A DNA stretch of 64,000 nucleotides from Triplophysa rosa. Taxonomy: Eukaryota > Chordata > Actinopteri > Cypriniformes > Nemacheilidae. The notes beneath the pieces are model-generated. The model worked only from the letters and a program-made list of their open reading frames with translations, ran no database searches and was not told the origin of the DNA. The stretch lies in the NCBI RefSeq assembly GCF_024868665.1, contig NC_079904.1, forward strand, positions 17,277,052-17,341,051, in the 5' to 3' direction. Positions 46,110-57,049 of this stretch are shown one piece after another (the first letter of the stretch is position 1; every line of letters begins with the position of its first letter). Made by a program: the position numbers and the translations under genes.

Positions 46110-48146
46110 TGGTCTTATGACATTTGTGTTGAACTGTGGATCAGCACCACAAACCCACCCTGAAATTACACTTCTGTGATCATATGTCTGTATCCCAGTC
46201 CCAAAGTATGTATTGTAAACCACACATTACGAGAGTTTTTATGTCTAAAGGACGCTGAATTAGGACTGAACCCTGCAGCAATATCACCCAAACAGTGCAA
46301 AAATAATTTATCAATTTGAGACATTTATCATGATTGGATATAGTAAGAATAATTATGGCTTTGGTAATGCGGAGTTTCAGAAAGGTTAATGCTCAACTAC
46401 ACAGAAATCAATAAATGGGTGACCAAGATTAATGCATGTCATGTGATTACACACAATGTGGATCTTCATAATAAATCTGAAGGTTATACTGTCTGTATAT
46501 TTGCTGCTCATGTAGCACATTATCACTCAAATCTCATTTGTTAACACTTGCCTTGTGCTGTATGCATGTACTAATGTAAAAGGTGTTGTAGGGTCTCACC
46601 TGTTACAATTATTACAACCCAACTTTTGCGATTAGTTATACTTATTCTATATAATGTACAGTAATAGTCTATTATGCATTGTATAAATTTACATGGCATT
46701 GCACAGGATCTTGTATAGTGGACAATGTCTCTGTAATAACCGAAATGTATTATCATTTATTGTGCATCCTTAATCTCTAAAAACTGCGAAAGCAAGTGGA
46801 AGTATTCATTTAATTTTCCACGTAATGGATTAACGAGCGTTCGGAGCCTCGTTAATTTACGAACGTTTTTATGTACTTCTCGGTTAATGATGCTTTCGGG
46901 AAACATGCCGTAGGAAATTAAATACTACTTGCGTGCAGCTAACATTCTATTGCGGTAAACCCAGCCAGAGTGCAAACCCAAAAATAGAGATGGTTTATGT
47001 TCCAGGAGAGGCCACAAGAGAAAAGGAGAGAGGGTTGCAATCTACTTGCCTTGCCTCTCTGACAAGCACGTACTGACAAAGTACTTCTCACAGTTACTGT
47101 GACCATAGCCAGAGCAGGACAGCTGTATTCGGCTTGCCCTCAGCTGGGATAACGCGCTTGGTTATTTATTGCATTTTGAAGCATGTGTGTCTGTCTACCC
47201 CACTGGACTATGCCAAGAGCCCTATCTGTAAAATGAGTTTCAGAACGTGCTGGTCTATGTGCACGTCACGCACTTCCTGCAATAGCAGTATGTCACAGAC
47301 ACTAGAGGATCTACGCTGAAAATTGGAGAATTTGACACACATAATTCTTCAGGGGACATACAGTAGACTGCGTCTCAGCATTAATCAATGGGATCCCTAC
47401 ATGCTTCTCGCCCCATAGTGTTTGGATTAAAGGGGTCAGTGGTTGACCAGTTAGCATGGTACAAGCAGATGCTGTAACTATACAATCTCAAAAAATGGTT
47501 TATTATAAATCCATTTGAGTCACACACAACACCAAGCATATTGAGTCAATGATCAACAAATATTAATAACAGATAAATTATAGTCCATGTATACATTTTT
47601 TTTTTTTTAATAAAACCCATATTCCCTGATATGCTATAAATGGCTTTTCAACAAATCATTTTATCAATAAATATCTTATTAAGATTAGTATTGTGCCCAT
47701 TTTGTACTACTCACTTCATATTTTGATGGTTTAATCAAACCTGGGGAAGCATTTATTTATTTATTTTTACAAGCAATACAGTATTCTGTATACTATATAA
47801 TCATATAAATCATTACCTTACGCCAATGTTTTAAGAATTGCTTGTCTTGTCACAATTTAGGATAGTCAGTAGCAAGCATCTTTGCATGTTCTTTGTGGTG
47901 CCATCAACCAATCACTACTGTCATGATGGCACTGTCCTGCGGTCTCACAGTAATGAGCCAGATGGCATTTACAGTTCAAGTGACTCCAAAATGCTGAACT
48001 AAGGATCTGAGAGCAAAGATGGCAAATGTCAAAGTGCATACTTCCTGGGAATTCTGCGCTGGCCAAACAACGGCAGTTGAAATAAACAGGAAATTGGAAA
48101 TTTATTAATTTCCAATTAATAAAGAATTCTTGATTTAATCATATTG
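46110..48146. other. Mostly unique non-coding DNA
   Basis: No exon is recognised. The part at 46790-46960 is non-repetitive, rich in ATTAA/TTAAT homeodomain-like cores, and contains an ATTAACGAG...CTCGTTAAT inverted repeat (46829-46837, 46848-46856). The minus-strand frame at 47866-48066 has several cysteines but no defined zinc-finger pattern. Confidence 0.4.
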
Positions 48147-48828
48147 TAGGTGCTGGTCATATACTGTAATTAGAGTATCATCAAAAAGTTGATTTATTTC
48201 ACTAATTCCATTCAAAAAGTGAAACTTGTATATTATATTCATTCATTACACACAGACTGATATATTTCAAATGTTTATTTCTTTTAATTTGATGATTATA
48301 ACTGACAACTAATGAAAATCCCAAATTCAGTATCTCAGAAAATTAGAATATTACTTAAGACCAATACAAAGAAAGGATTTTTAGAAATCTTGGCCAACTG
48401 AAAAGTATGAACATGAAAAGTATGAGCATGTACAGCACTCAATACTTAGTTGGGGCTCCTTTTGCCTGAATTACTGCAGCAATGCGGCGTGGCATGGAGT
48501 CGATCAGTCTGTGGCACTGCTCAGGTGTTATGAGAGCCCAGGTTGCTCTGATAGTGGCCTTCAGCTCTTCTGCATTGTTGGGTCTGGCATATCGCATCTT
48601 CCTCTTCACAATACCCCATAGATTTTCTATGGGGTTAAGGTCAGGCGAGTTTGCTGGCCAATTAAGAACAGGGATACCATGGTCCTTAAACCAGGTACTG
48701 GTAGCTTTGGCACTGTGTGCAGGTGCCAAGTCCTGTTGGAAAATGAAATCTGCATCTCCATAAAGTTGGTCAACTTTAAAATAAATCAACTTTTTGATGA
48801 TATTCTAATTATATGACCAGCACCTGTA
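48147..48828 (-). mobile_element. Internally deleted Tc1-like transposon
   Basis: The left end TAGGTGCTGGTCATATACTG and the reverse complement of the right end TACAGGTGCTGGTCATATAA are TIRs extending about 50 bp (through ATCATCAAAAAGTTGATTTA). They are bounded by TA dinucleotides (48147-48148 and 48827-48828), the Tc1/mariner target site. At 682 bp it is about half the usual size because the right TIR joins directly to the middle of the transposase gene. Confidence 0.9.
48439..48789 (-). pseudogene. Tc1-family transposase, C-terminal part
   Basis: The 116-residue frame contains the second catalytic aspartate in FQQDLAPAHSA and the glutamate in NSPDLNPIENLW, 34 residues apart, which is the DD34E signature of Tc1 transposases. 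The C-terminal helices follow (ITPEQCHRLIDSMPRR, then the terminal KGAPTKY). The paired helix-turn-helix DNA-binding region, nuclear localisation signal and first catalytic aspartate are missing. The apparent start codon lies in sequence fused to the TIR, so no active enzyme can be made. The remaining frame has no stops, so the deletion is fairly recent or the family is young. Confidence 0.92.
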
Positions 48829-50197
48829 CACTGAAAAAAAATTATGTGCCTTAGTAGATTTTATGAAAAGAAATGATTAAAATATACTTAATATAATTAT
48901 GTTCCTGTTTTTAACAAAAAAATGTGTTAAAATAACGTAAAAATCTTGGGAATAAAATCTATTAATTTTGGTTGTTTCGATTTTAATTATTTTGTTTGAG
49001 TAATTTTAATTGAACAAATTATTAAGTAAATCCAAGTAAATTTTATTATGTTAAACCCATTTAAATTGGTCAATTTAAGTTTACTTATTTATTTTGTGTT
49101 GAGACTACATAAATAATTTTTGTAGATATAACTGCTTTGGCAGTTGGTCTCTAATTCCCACCATGCTTTGTATCTGACTGCATTCGGAGATTCATTTTCA
49201 AGATTAATTGTCATTTTAAGTGTTTTTAGTAAAAAGAAAGACTTGTTCGTGTTTTTTGTTGATTTATCTTTGAGATTTAGGAGAGCTTTAGCATTTTTTT
49301 TAAGTTTAGGTTTTTTAAGTTGTTACCATTGTTCAGAAGAGCGGTGCTACAAGTAAAAATACAGTATGCATTTATTGGATAAATTGTACAAAAAACAGTA
49401 TAAATGTATTACAAAACAGATAAAATAACCTTATACGAAGAACTCTTTGAAGACAGTGAAGGTCTCGTTTAAACGTAAATCATGACTTGGTCAATCACAA
49501 GAGCCAATGACACTTCCCATTCAAAGCTAACGTAATGACGCAGTCGGTCGCTAGACGAACGAGAGCCATTGCTATATTAGCTGACGTTGCGCTTCTTTTG
49601 GCGGCAATTTTGAAATTTGTTCACCGGATCACAATAGATTTACGGCAGGTGATGATCGGTTTTGCGTTTGTTACTCATACAGATCTATTGTTTAAACTGG
49701 GTATGCGTGTACGTTGTGGTTTTTGAAAAAAATTACAGTTTTGTATCATGTGTTTTATATTATTTAATAAATAAATGTGTTACGTCACTTCCTCAAAACG
49801 ACTGAACAGTATAATGCAAATAAAGTTATCCTGGCTGTTTAAATTGAAAATCATACCCCAAAACATGTCATTGCTAAATTATACACCAGTACTGTAAATA
49901 AGGTCATAATAACGGTAAAAAACACATGCCCATCTCATGTACATATTGACGCCAAAGGTTTGTCATTGAAAGCAATGGAGTACTGCATGTGGAAAACTGA
50001 CGCTAAAGCGCACCCTGTGCGTTGAAAAGTGACAAGCAGGGGATCTGACCACGCTTCAATATGTGACGAGTTGGGAGTGAGAATGTGTTCATTATCCATA
50101 GGTTAAGCAAAGCATGAATGAGGTCATGACCCAGGCCAGAATCGAACCCTGGTGGATTTCTGTGAGCCTCCAGCCATCTACACTAAAACCAACACAC
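48829..50197. other. Non-coding DNA with MITE-like and dispersed fragments
   Basis: About 48830-49110 is rich in AATTTAAGTT-like words as in other palindromic MITEs here, with no defined ends. About 50005-50090 shares words with 19070-19160. About 50130-50175 holds 'agaatcgaaccctgg', a B-box-like piece of a minus-strand SINE. The frames at 49144-49356 and 49535-49726 have no domain. Confidence 0.4.
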
Positions 50198-50364
50198 ACT
50201 CTAAAAAATGTTGGGTTATTTCAACCGATTGTTGGGTCAAAAAAATGGAATACGAAAGTGTTGGGTTAAATTAACCCAGAAAATGTTTATATTTGACCCA
50301 ACAATTGGTTAAAATTTGTCCATTTTTCATCCAAGACTTGAAATAACCCAACATTTTGGACTGT
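50198..50364. mobile_element. Palindromic MITE with TTGGGTTATTTCAA arms
   Basis: Left 'aatgttgggttatttcaa' pairs with right 'ttgaaataacccaacatt', and the interior TTGGGTTAAATTAACCCA is itself palindromic. The short ends CACTCTAAAA and GGACTGTAA are imperfect. Related half-words occur at 7228-7300. No TSD was resolved. Confidence 0.7.
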
Positions 50365-52220
50365 AATATCCCCCACATGTGAACCACAGCCCTACATGTC
50401 AAGAACAATACAAACCACTACATCGCAGCTCAGCCATAATGACTTTTTTAAAACAATGGCATGAACTGCACCACCAAAGTAGCACTTTGGACGCTAATGG
50501 CCTTTAAATGGAGAGCAAACTGTCATATGGATCAGCACTTCTGTAATCCCTTTTAGAAAACGCATTCTTTCTTAATTCTAAAATGCTACATTTTCTCAAC
50601 AGTGGGCTACTGCTGCTTACAGACAAAAGGTAGAAAAAATTAATATTTCCTTTTTTATTATTAATAATGGTGTCTCAAATGGGCCATGGAGCCCCAGCTC
50701 TCACTGTACTGACCCATCCACCACTCCATGATCCCCAAAGGCCGCGTGACCCCCTTAAGGCTACACTATTTTTAACAAAATGACTGTTACCATGACGATG
50801 GAGTGTATTGCTGGTCTCCCTGTGTCATTACAGGTGAAGAACCCAAAACCTGAGACTGTACAGTACATGTGCACATGAGTGAGACAGAACGTTGCATATG
50901 GGAATCACTTGATCTCTAAATGTCACATGGCATTTCATTCTCTGTTAGAGCATTCTACACACATTCAAATACATTGGTATGACATGCACCTTATTTCCCT
51001 ACAAATTATACAAACGTAGGGACTTAAAAAATGTTAAAAAATTAACAAATATCAGAGTTTTGTCGTATTTCACAGGCGCCTTTGTTGCTTTAATTGTGCC
51101 ATGTATTCTTGCTGGCATGGGCTACACAAATGCAAGATTTCATTTAAAATCTTTTGTTTATTTACAGATTTAAATATACGTTTAAGTAAACGTTTAATAA
51201 GAAACACTGTTAAAATATTAATATAAAGAGGTCAGCATTTTCTCTCTCTGTCTGTGATGTACAAACATTTACAAATAACTTATAAATAACAATAGCTCAT
51301 TGTTGTACCAAATGGTTATGTCAGTTGTGGCAATGCTCCTGGGGCACATAATAATACACTTACAGACCTAGCATATGAGATAATTCTGTTATAAATCATT
51401 TATTCAAACCCATTTTCAGTTGAACTGCACTAATGGATCTGCATAGTGTTGCAGTCCTATTGAATTCGACTACACTAATGTGCTGCATTGTGTTTCAATT
51501 AGTGACCAGGTAGCTCACGTGATCCTCCATTGTACCATTCACTAGCATTATTCTGCTCTTATTGTCAGATCAGTGAATGTTCAGTTTTTATATACACCAA
51601 CAATTATGTCTTAGTGAAAGGGTTTTGTGGTTAGGTATGCTGTACATCAGTCAAGGTATATTTTGCATTCCTTATACATATAAAATAAAATTGAGCTCAA
51701 ACTAAGAAAAAACTGTTTAAACCTGTAAAACCATGTTTAAACTTAACCTTTTCTATTAAAAAACGAAAGAAAAGCATGTCTTCAGATTCACTAAAATTTC
51801 TAGGTCACTAACCAAATCCATTTTTGTCTCCATTGAAGCACACAGGATGCTCTTTGGAGCATTCTCAGATCACGCTGGAAAAACATGAATCATCAGGTAT
51901 TGGACTGTAGTATCCAAGCAAAACATACGTATTTTGACTTCTGCATTGGGAGATCTTGCTTCGGCGATTTCATTGCACAAGAATTTCAAATTACTAGGTG
52001 CAAAGGCACTAATCATGCCGTATTTCAGTAAGGAATTCTGAATTTCCACTTCCATCCCCATTCTCCAGGGCTTCTCTTTCTCTTCTCCTCGTCTTTATGC
52101 TGAAGGCAGAGGGAAAATTAAAAGCCAATATCACAGTCCATTTCACTAGCCTCTGCTCACCAGCCTTCTGCTGCTGCAGTCACACATCAACTCCCTCGCT
52201 CTCTCTCGCTCTCTCTCTCA

Positions 52221-52255
<35 letters not shown>

Positions 52256-52951
52256 TCGCACACTATTACCTGTGCATTTCTCTCTACATCCATCACTCTC
52301 TCTCCTGCACGTTGGCAAATGGTGACGTCAAATCAGCAGAGATGCTCTTTTTCCTCTTCTTTCACCTCTCCACCCCCTCCACCTCACCCTCATCTCACTC
52401 TGGTTAATGGTGACGTCAAAGAGAGCGACTGTCCCATCAGCCAGTCCCCTGCGTAGTCATTACTCATCTACACGTATGTGTGTGTGTGTGTGCAGCAGTG
52501 TTCGCCTTGACCTTAGCTTTTATATTTGTATGGTCTTAATACCATTATGTTATTATACTGTTTTTAAGGTTCAAACTGAAACAGATAAAAATAATTGACT
52601 TCAGACTACAATATGTTTTGATGCACAGTAACCTTCTGATAAAGGTATAGTTTACCCAAATAAGTAATAATTATTATTTTATTTATTCAACTACATGTTG
52701 ATCCAAACCCTTCTTGTGGAACAATCTCTGCCGTATTTGATTTGAAATATTCGCCTTTAACAGCACTAAGCTTTTGTATGACTTTAGACTTACTGTAAGG
52801 AATGTTTTAATGATGTATCAGGGTTTTTTTGCTTTTATGCTATTAACAGATGTCACCATATAAAAACAGTGTGTTAAAATCTGTGCAAAGATTCTTGAAA
52901 AGTTAATCAAACAAATACTGGCAAGAGTAACTGTTAACTGTTACACTCCCA
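50365..52951. other. Mostly unique non-coding DNA
   Basis: Holds a (CT)n tract at 52197-52259 and a left-arm MITE fragment at about 52640-52715 ('aggtatagtttacccaaat', 'tacatgttgatccaaaccc'). The 119-codon frame at 52097-52456 is largely a CT-tract translation. Confidence 0.4.
52197..52259. repeat. (CT)n microsatellite
   Basis: CT dinucleotides with a few CG and CA interruptions. Confidence 0.95.
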
Positions 52952-53336
52952 TTAAAGCAACACTTTGTAGTTTTTCTACCTTAAAATAATGTCTCTAAAA
53001 TTATTTCAGTGGTAGAACAACTCTTAACCGGACGAATTCTACTGCCACTGCTACCTGAGCAGCTTCATAGCGGCTACAAGCACACTCTGAAAGTTCTGTG
53101 TTCGGGTCCGTGCACACAGCCCCACCCATCCCCTGCCTGCAGAAGAGTGTCACATGGTTTCCAAACAATGTTTTTGCATTCGCCGGTTCCATCACCTTAG
53201 TAAACAAATTCACGTGTATTGTGCTGCTCACGGGTAAGCTTATACAGCGACATTGTTTACAACACTGGTAACAGACAGTTGCGCTTATCAACCACATGGG
53301 AGAGCAGTGAGCAAATGTTCTATAGTGTTGCTTTAA
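52952..53336. mobile_element. TTAA-type MITE, 385 bp, both ends present
   Basis: The left end TTAAAGCAACACTTTGTAG and the reverse complement of the right end TTAAAGCAACACTATAGAA give TIRs with TTAA on both sides. The interior 'gtggtagaacaactcttaac' to 'gagagcagtgagcaaatg' has no transposase. The 119-codon frame at 53001-53360 on the minus strand is a translation of the element. Confidence 0.85.
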
Positions 53337-54554
53337 AACAACTCTAAATGACCCATTCATTTATTATTCCTCTCTGGCAAACAATATTACATCCGAAAAA
53401 GCACAAACATAAAACATTTTGTCCCTTGCTGCTTTTTTCCTTGTTATCAAAAATTAATCAAGCTCTTGCCGAGTAAATGGTGCCTGTAGTCTGTGCGTGT
53501 GTGTGTATGGATTTGTGTGTATGAGAGTGACTCGTTAAATGTTCAGCAGTAATTCTGCAGTCTCTTTTGAGGGTTTGGAGTGTCCCTCCTATTTTTTATT
53601 GTGGCGTCGATTACTCCGGAAACATTACCTTCTGTGAAACCTGGAGGCTTTTCCCTCTACTCTAATGCACACATGAATTACAACCGATTCAAGGGCTGAT
53701 GAAAACTGCTTAGTTACAGGGAAGCTACAGGATAGGAAAATCAAAGACTCACTTTAATACTGGTCACAGCCTGTCGGATACAACTGAAGTGACTGCAGGC
53801 GACAGCACTCCAGTAATGAATATGTATGTAATGTAAAAGTCCCTACATAAAAAGGTCAAGACAGCTAAAAATACAACAAAAACAGAGGAAACCCTACCAA
53901 TTGATAAATACAGATGAAACCAAATCAACTGAGAAGTTCCAATGCAGTTGCAACACAAAGCAGGGTCAAAAGTATAAGTTCGGAGCTTTGATAATTTGAA
54001 AACACAGCCCAAAAATAAAGGTTATGAGACATGAGAGGGACGAGCTGAGATATGTTCACCTTTGTAAATGTCTATAATATCTGCAGATAGCTTGTCATTA
54101 AAGAAAATCCCGATAACAGTATACCATTTGTTTATTCAGACCTAACAACTAAAAAATAAACTTAGAAATCTGAAGACAATACATGCTGTTTTTTAATAAG
54201 TTGCCCTTAAAAAAGACAGCAAATAAGTGCAATAGAACTGTATAGTATACAGTACCTTACCTGATTAAAAGCAACTTCCAAGTTTGATTTCTTCTACCTG
54301 CTGGAAAAGAGGTCAACACAGTATACACACACACACACACACACACACAGGCAAGACAAATCCTTTAGAACTCATTCTGTTTGAAGATATAATCAAAGAC
54401 GTGTAATTATGCAGTGCAGCATGTGGTAATCAGCTGCGACTTGACATCCAGTGGATGGCATCACACTAGCAGCCTAGATTTTTGAGCTGTGTTTGTTTGT
54501 GTGATTGTGTAACCGGCATGTGGGGGTTACAGTCACATTTCTTTGTACATTAGC
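53337..54554. other. Non-coding DNA with an AC microsatellite
   Basis: Unique sequence; (AC)n at 54325-54349. No exon is recognised. Confidence 0.4.
54325..54349. repeat. (AC)n microsatellite
   Basis: Uninterrupted AC dinucleotides. Confidence 0.9.
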
Positions 54555-54715
54555 TTTCCTGTAGATCGGTGGTTAGAGCATGGCACTAGCAATGCCAATG
54601 TCATGGGTTCGATCCCAGAGATTGCACATACTCAAAAACAAATGGGTAAAATAATGCAATGTTCGTTGCTTTGGATAAAAGCGTCTGCCAAATGCAGTAA
54701 AGTAATGTAAGTGTA
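54555..54715 (+). mobile_element. tRNA-derived SINE
   Basis: The head 'tcggtggttagagcatggc' carries an A-box-like TCGGTGGTTAGAGC and a B box GGGTTCGATCC (54605-54615). The tail 'ttggataaaagcgtctgcc' plus AAATGCAGTAAAGTAATGT is the 3' end shared by several fish SINE/LINE families. It is the best-preserved member of the family also seen at 8741 and 31905. Confidence 0.8.
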
Positions 54716-56705
54716 AATTTCTTTCCCATATCTTTAGCATCTCCACGTTTTGGCATTTGACATTTTGACAAATTTGTTTAAAATCATGGACACTCACATG
54801 AGATTGGAGAGCATCAACCATAGACATACATAGTCACCATTGAATCTACAGTCTATGAAGCCGCCATATTGGAAAGGGCAAAACTGCCTAGACGGTTTCA
54901 AAGCAACAACATAAATAAACGTTACTGCTCATACGTGATTTTGTGGCCCGAACTGAAATTCGGGTACACAACCGCAAAGAATAGAGTCTCTATATTTCTG
55001 ATAACAAGCTAAATAAATAATTTTTTACCCTTCCCAATATGAAGCCGCTGCTGAAGCATCACAGGAACTGGGTTACCTCGTAGTGGCGAATCACGTCCAA
55101 CCAAACTACTCACTTAAAAGGATTGTTTACCCAAAATTCTGTATTATTTATTCACTCTCATGTCATTCAAAAACTGTATATGACTGTATATTTTAAGAAA
55201 TGGTTTGTGTCCATAATGGAAGTCAATGGAAGCCAGTGTTGTTTGGTCACCAATGCTCTTCAAAATATTTGTTCTGCAGAAAACAACTCTGTGTGAGAAT
55301 GAGTTAATGATAAAATAACTTTCATGTTTGGGTCATTGGACACTTTCACACACAGGATAAACATATAATATATACTATACATTACTGAGAGTGGTGTTTT
55401 TGTAACATATAGCAAAACTTTTAATTCTGGCTTATTTGAAGAAACAAAATTACCAACTTTTTTTACTCTTACAAATGCTTCACCAACAATATTACTAGAG
55501 CTGTCAGTCTCAATAGACAAATATTCTACACAACTCCGCCTTTATTTACTCATGCGGAAGGATTCATAAAGTTAGAATGTCTCATTGGGGTAAACACGGT
55601 GCTGTTTACTCCTGTACACAAATTACACAGAGCACTTTCACACTCATTGATATTTCAGACCATCACCAGCAGCCATAAAAACAACGCAGACAAAAGCAAA
55701 TTAGCGTGAGTGGTGAGACATGTGGAGATTGACAATGCTAGCCACCCATTTCCAATTTCACACTGCACACACACCATCAGCTCCTATTTCAGCTCTCATC
55801 ATCTTTCTCACACACACACACACACACACACACATTAATCTGTGCCTAGGGCTCCTGTGAGGCATTCCAAAAAGCTCTTGTAAGCACCTCAGCTTTTTCA
55901 AGTGAGTCACCTAAATCCGACAGGAGAAGGTCTATCATGTCCCTTACCTGCTTCTGTATGTGTGATTTGCACAATGAGAATTGTGGCATCTGTCCAAATA
56001 TCCCTCTAGAAAATTAAGCTTCACTTAACTCTGATGCATAGTGCTGTGTGACATTGTGAAGTGTGACATTGTGCTTTTGTAAACTGTGTAAACCCTGTGG
56101 AGATACAGAACTGGAAGTCAGTGGTCGTGGCTGCCCTTCAGGTGCTCTGGAAGGACAACCTGGTCTCTCGTGTTTCACTGCAAATGATAGGAAAGCTAGA
56201 GAATAAAGAGGTGATGACTTCAATCAGGTAATTAACTTCTGAGTAGAGAGAAAGAGAGAGACTACAGGCACACAAAGGCCATCTGCCTAGCCTATTGAAG
56301 GGGAAGTTTGGTGAGACAATGAGAAGACTGGACTTGCATCCAGAATTCCACAAGCAGTGATGTTTGAAGGCTACAGCCATGGAAAGGGATACATATAGCT
56401 ACACTAGCTAGTCAAGTACCCCTGACTTGAACCAAATGGATTGTGTTTGTTTCAATTCACTATGAAATCAAACTGAAAATTCTTATTTTTTATGGAACTT
56501 TGCAGTGTTTATTATAAATGATGTAGTAGTGCATTTCATTATTATTGAAGAATAATTGTTTTTTTTAAATATTATTGTCTGAACTAGTTTGCTGTCAGTT
56601 CCATTTCAAAATGAAACACATGTTCCTATATACACTGAATTGGCAGTGGCAAACACAAGCCACACTCAAAATCTTTCTCATTCGATATTCTGTTTCACTC
56701 AGAAA
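54716..56705. other. Non-coding DNA with a decayed MITE
   Basis: The part at 55117-55345 is a diverged TTAA MITE copy ('ggattgtttacccaaaattc', 'atggaagtcaatggaagcc'). (CA)n is at 55810-55834. No gene is recognised. Confidence 0.45.
55117..55345. mobile_element. TTAA-type MITE, diverged copy
   Basis: The left end TTAAAAGGATTGTTTACCCA and the central 'ataatggaagtcaatgga' match the family at 33443. The right end is decayed near 'gtttgggt'. Several substitutions suggest it is older than the copy at 33443. Confidence 0.7.
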
Positions 56706-57049
56706 TACAGCCGCGGAAAAAAATCAAGATGCCATTTTTTCAGATCTTATTTCTGCAAAGAAAACAAGTACAGATTTACTTTTAAGCAATACAACACTAA
56801 TATTTGTACATGTATTTAGGAAAAGTTCAAAAGTTATTTTTAATGTGGTAACCTTGATTTTTTATCACTGTTTATATGTGTCTTGTCATGCCGTCAATGT
56901 TTCATATAGCTATTGGATGGCTTTATGTCATTCCCGAGGCTTGATTTTGTTGAAATTCAACAGACAGTGGACTGGAATGGCCACAATACGTCTAGAAATG
57001 CTAATTAAATTAAAATTTGAAATGGTCTCTCATTTTTTCTGCGGCTGTA
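56706..57049. mobile_element. Tc1/mariner-type MITE, 344 bp
   Basis: The left end TACAGCCGCGGAAAAAAATC and the reverse complement of the right end TACAGCCGCAGAAAAAATGA form TIRs of about 30 bp, starting at TA on both sides. The 161-codon frame at 56575-57060 runs through the entire element from outside it and has no transposase motif, so the element is non-autonomous. Confidence 0.85.
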
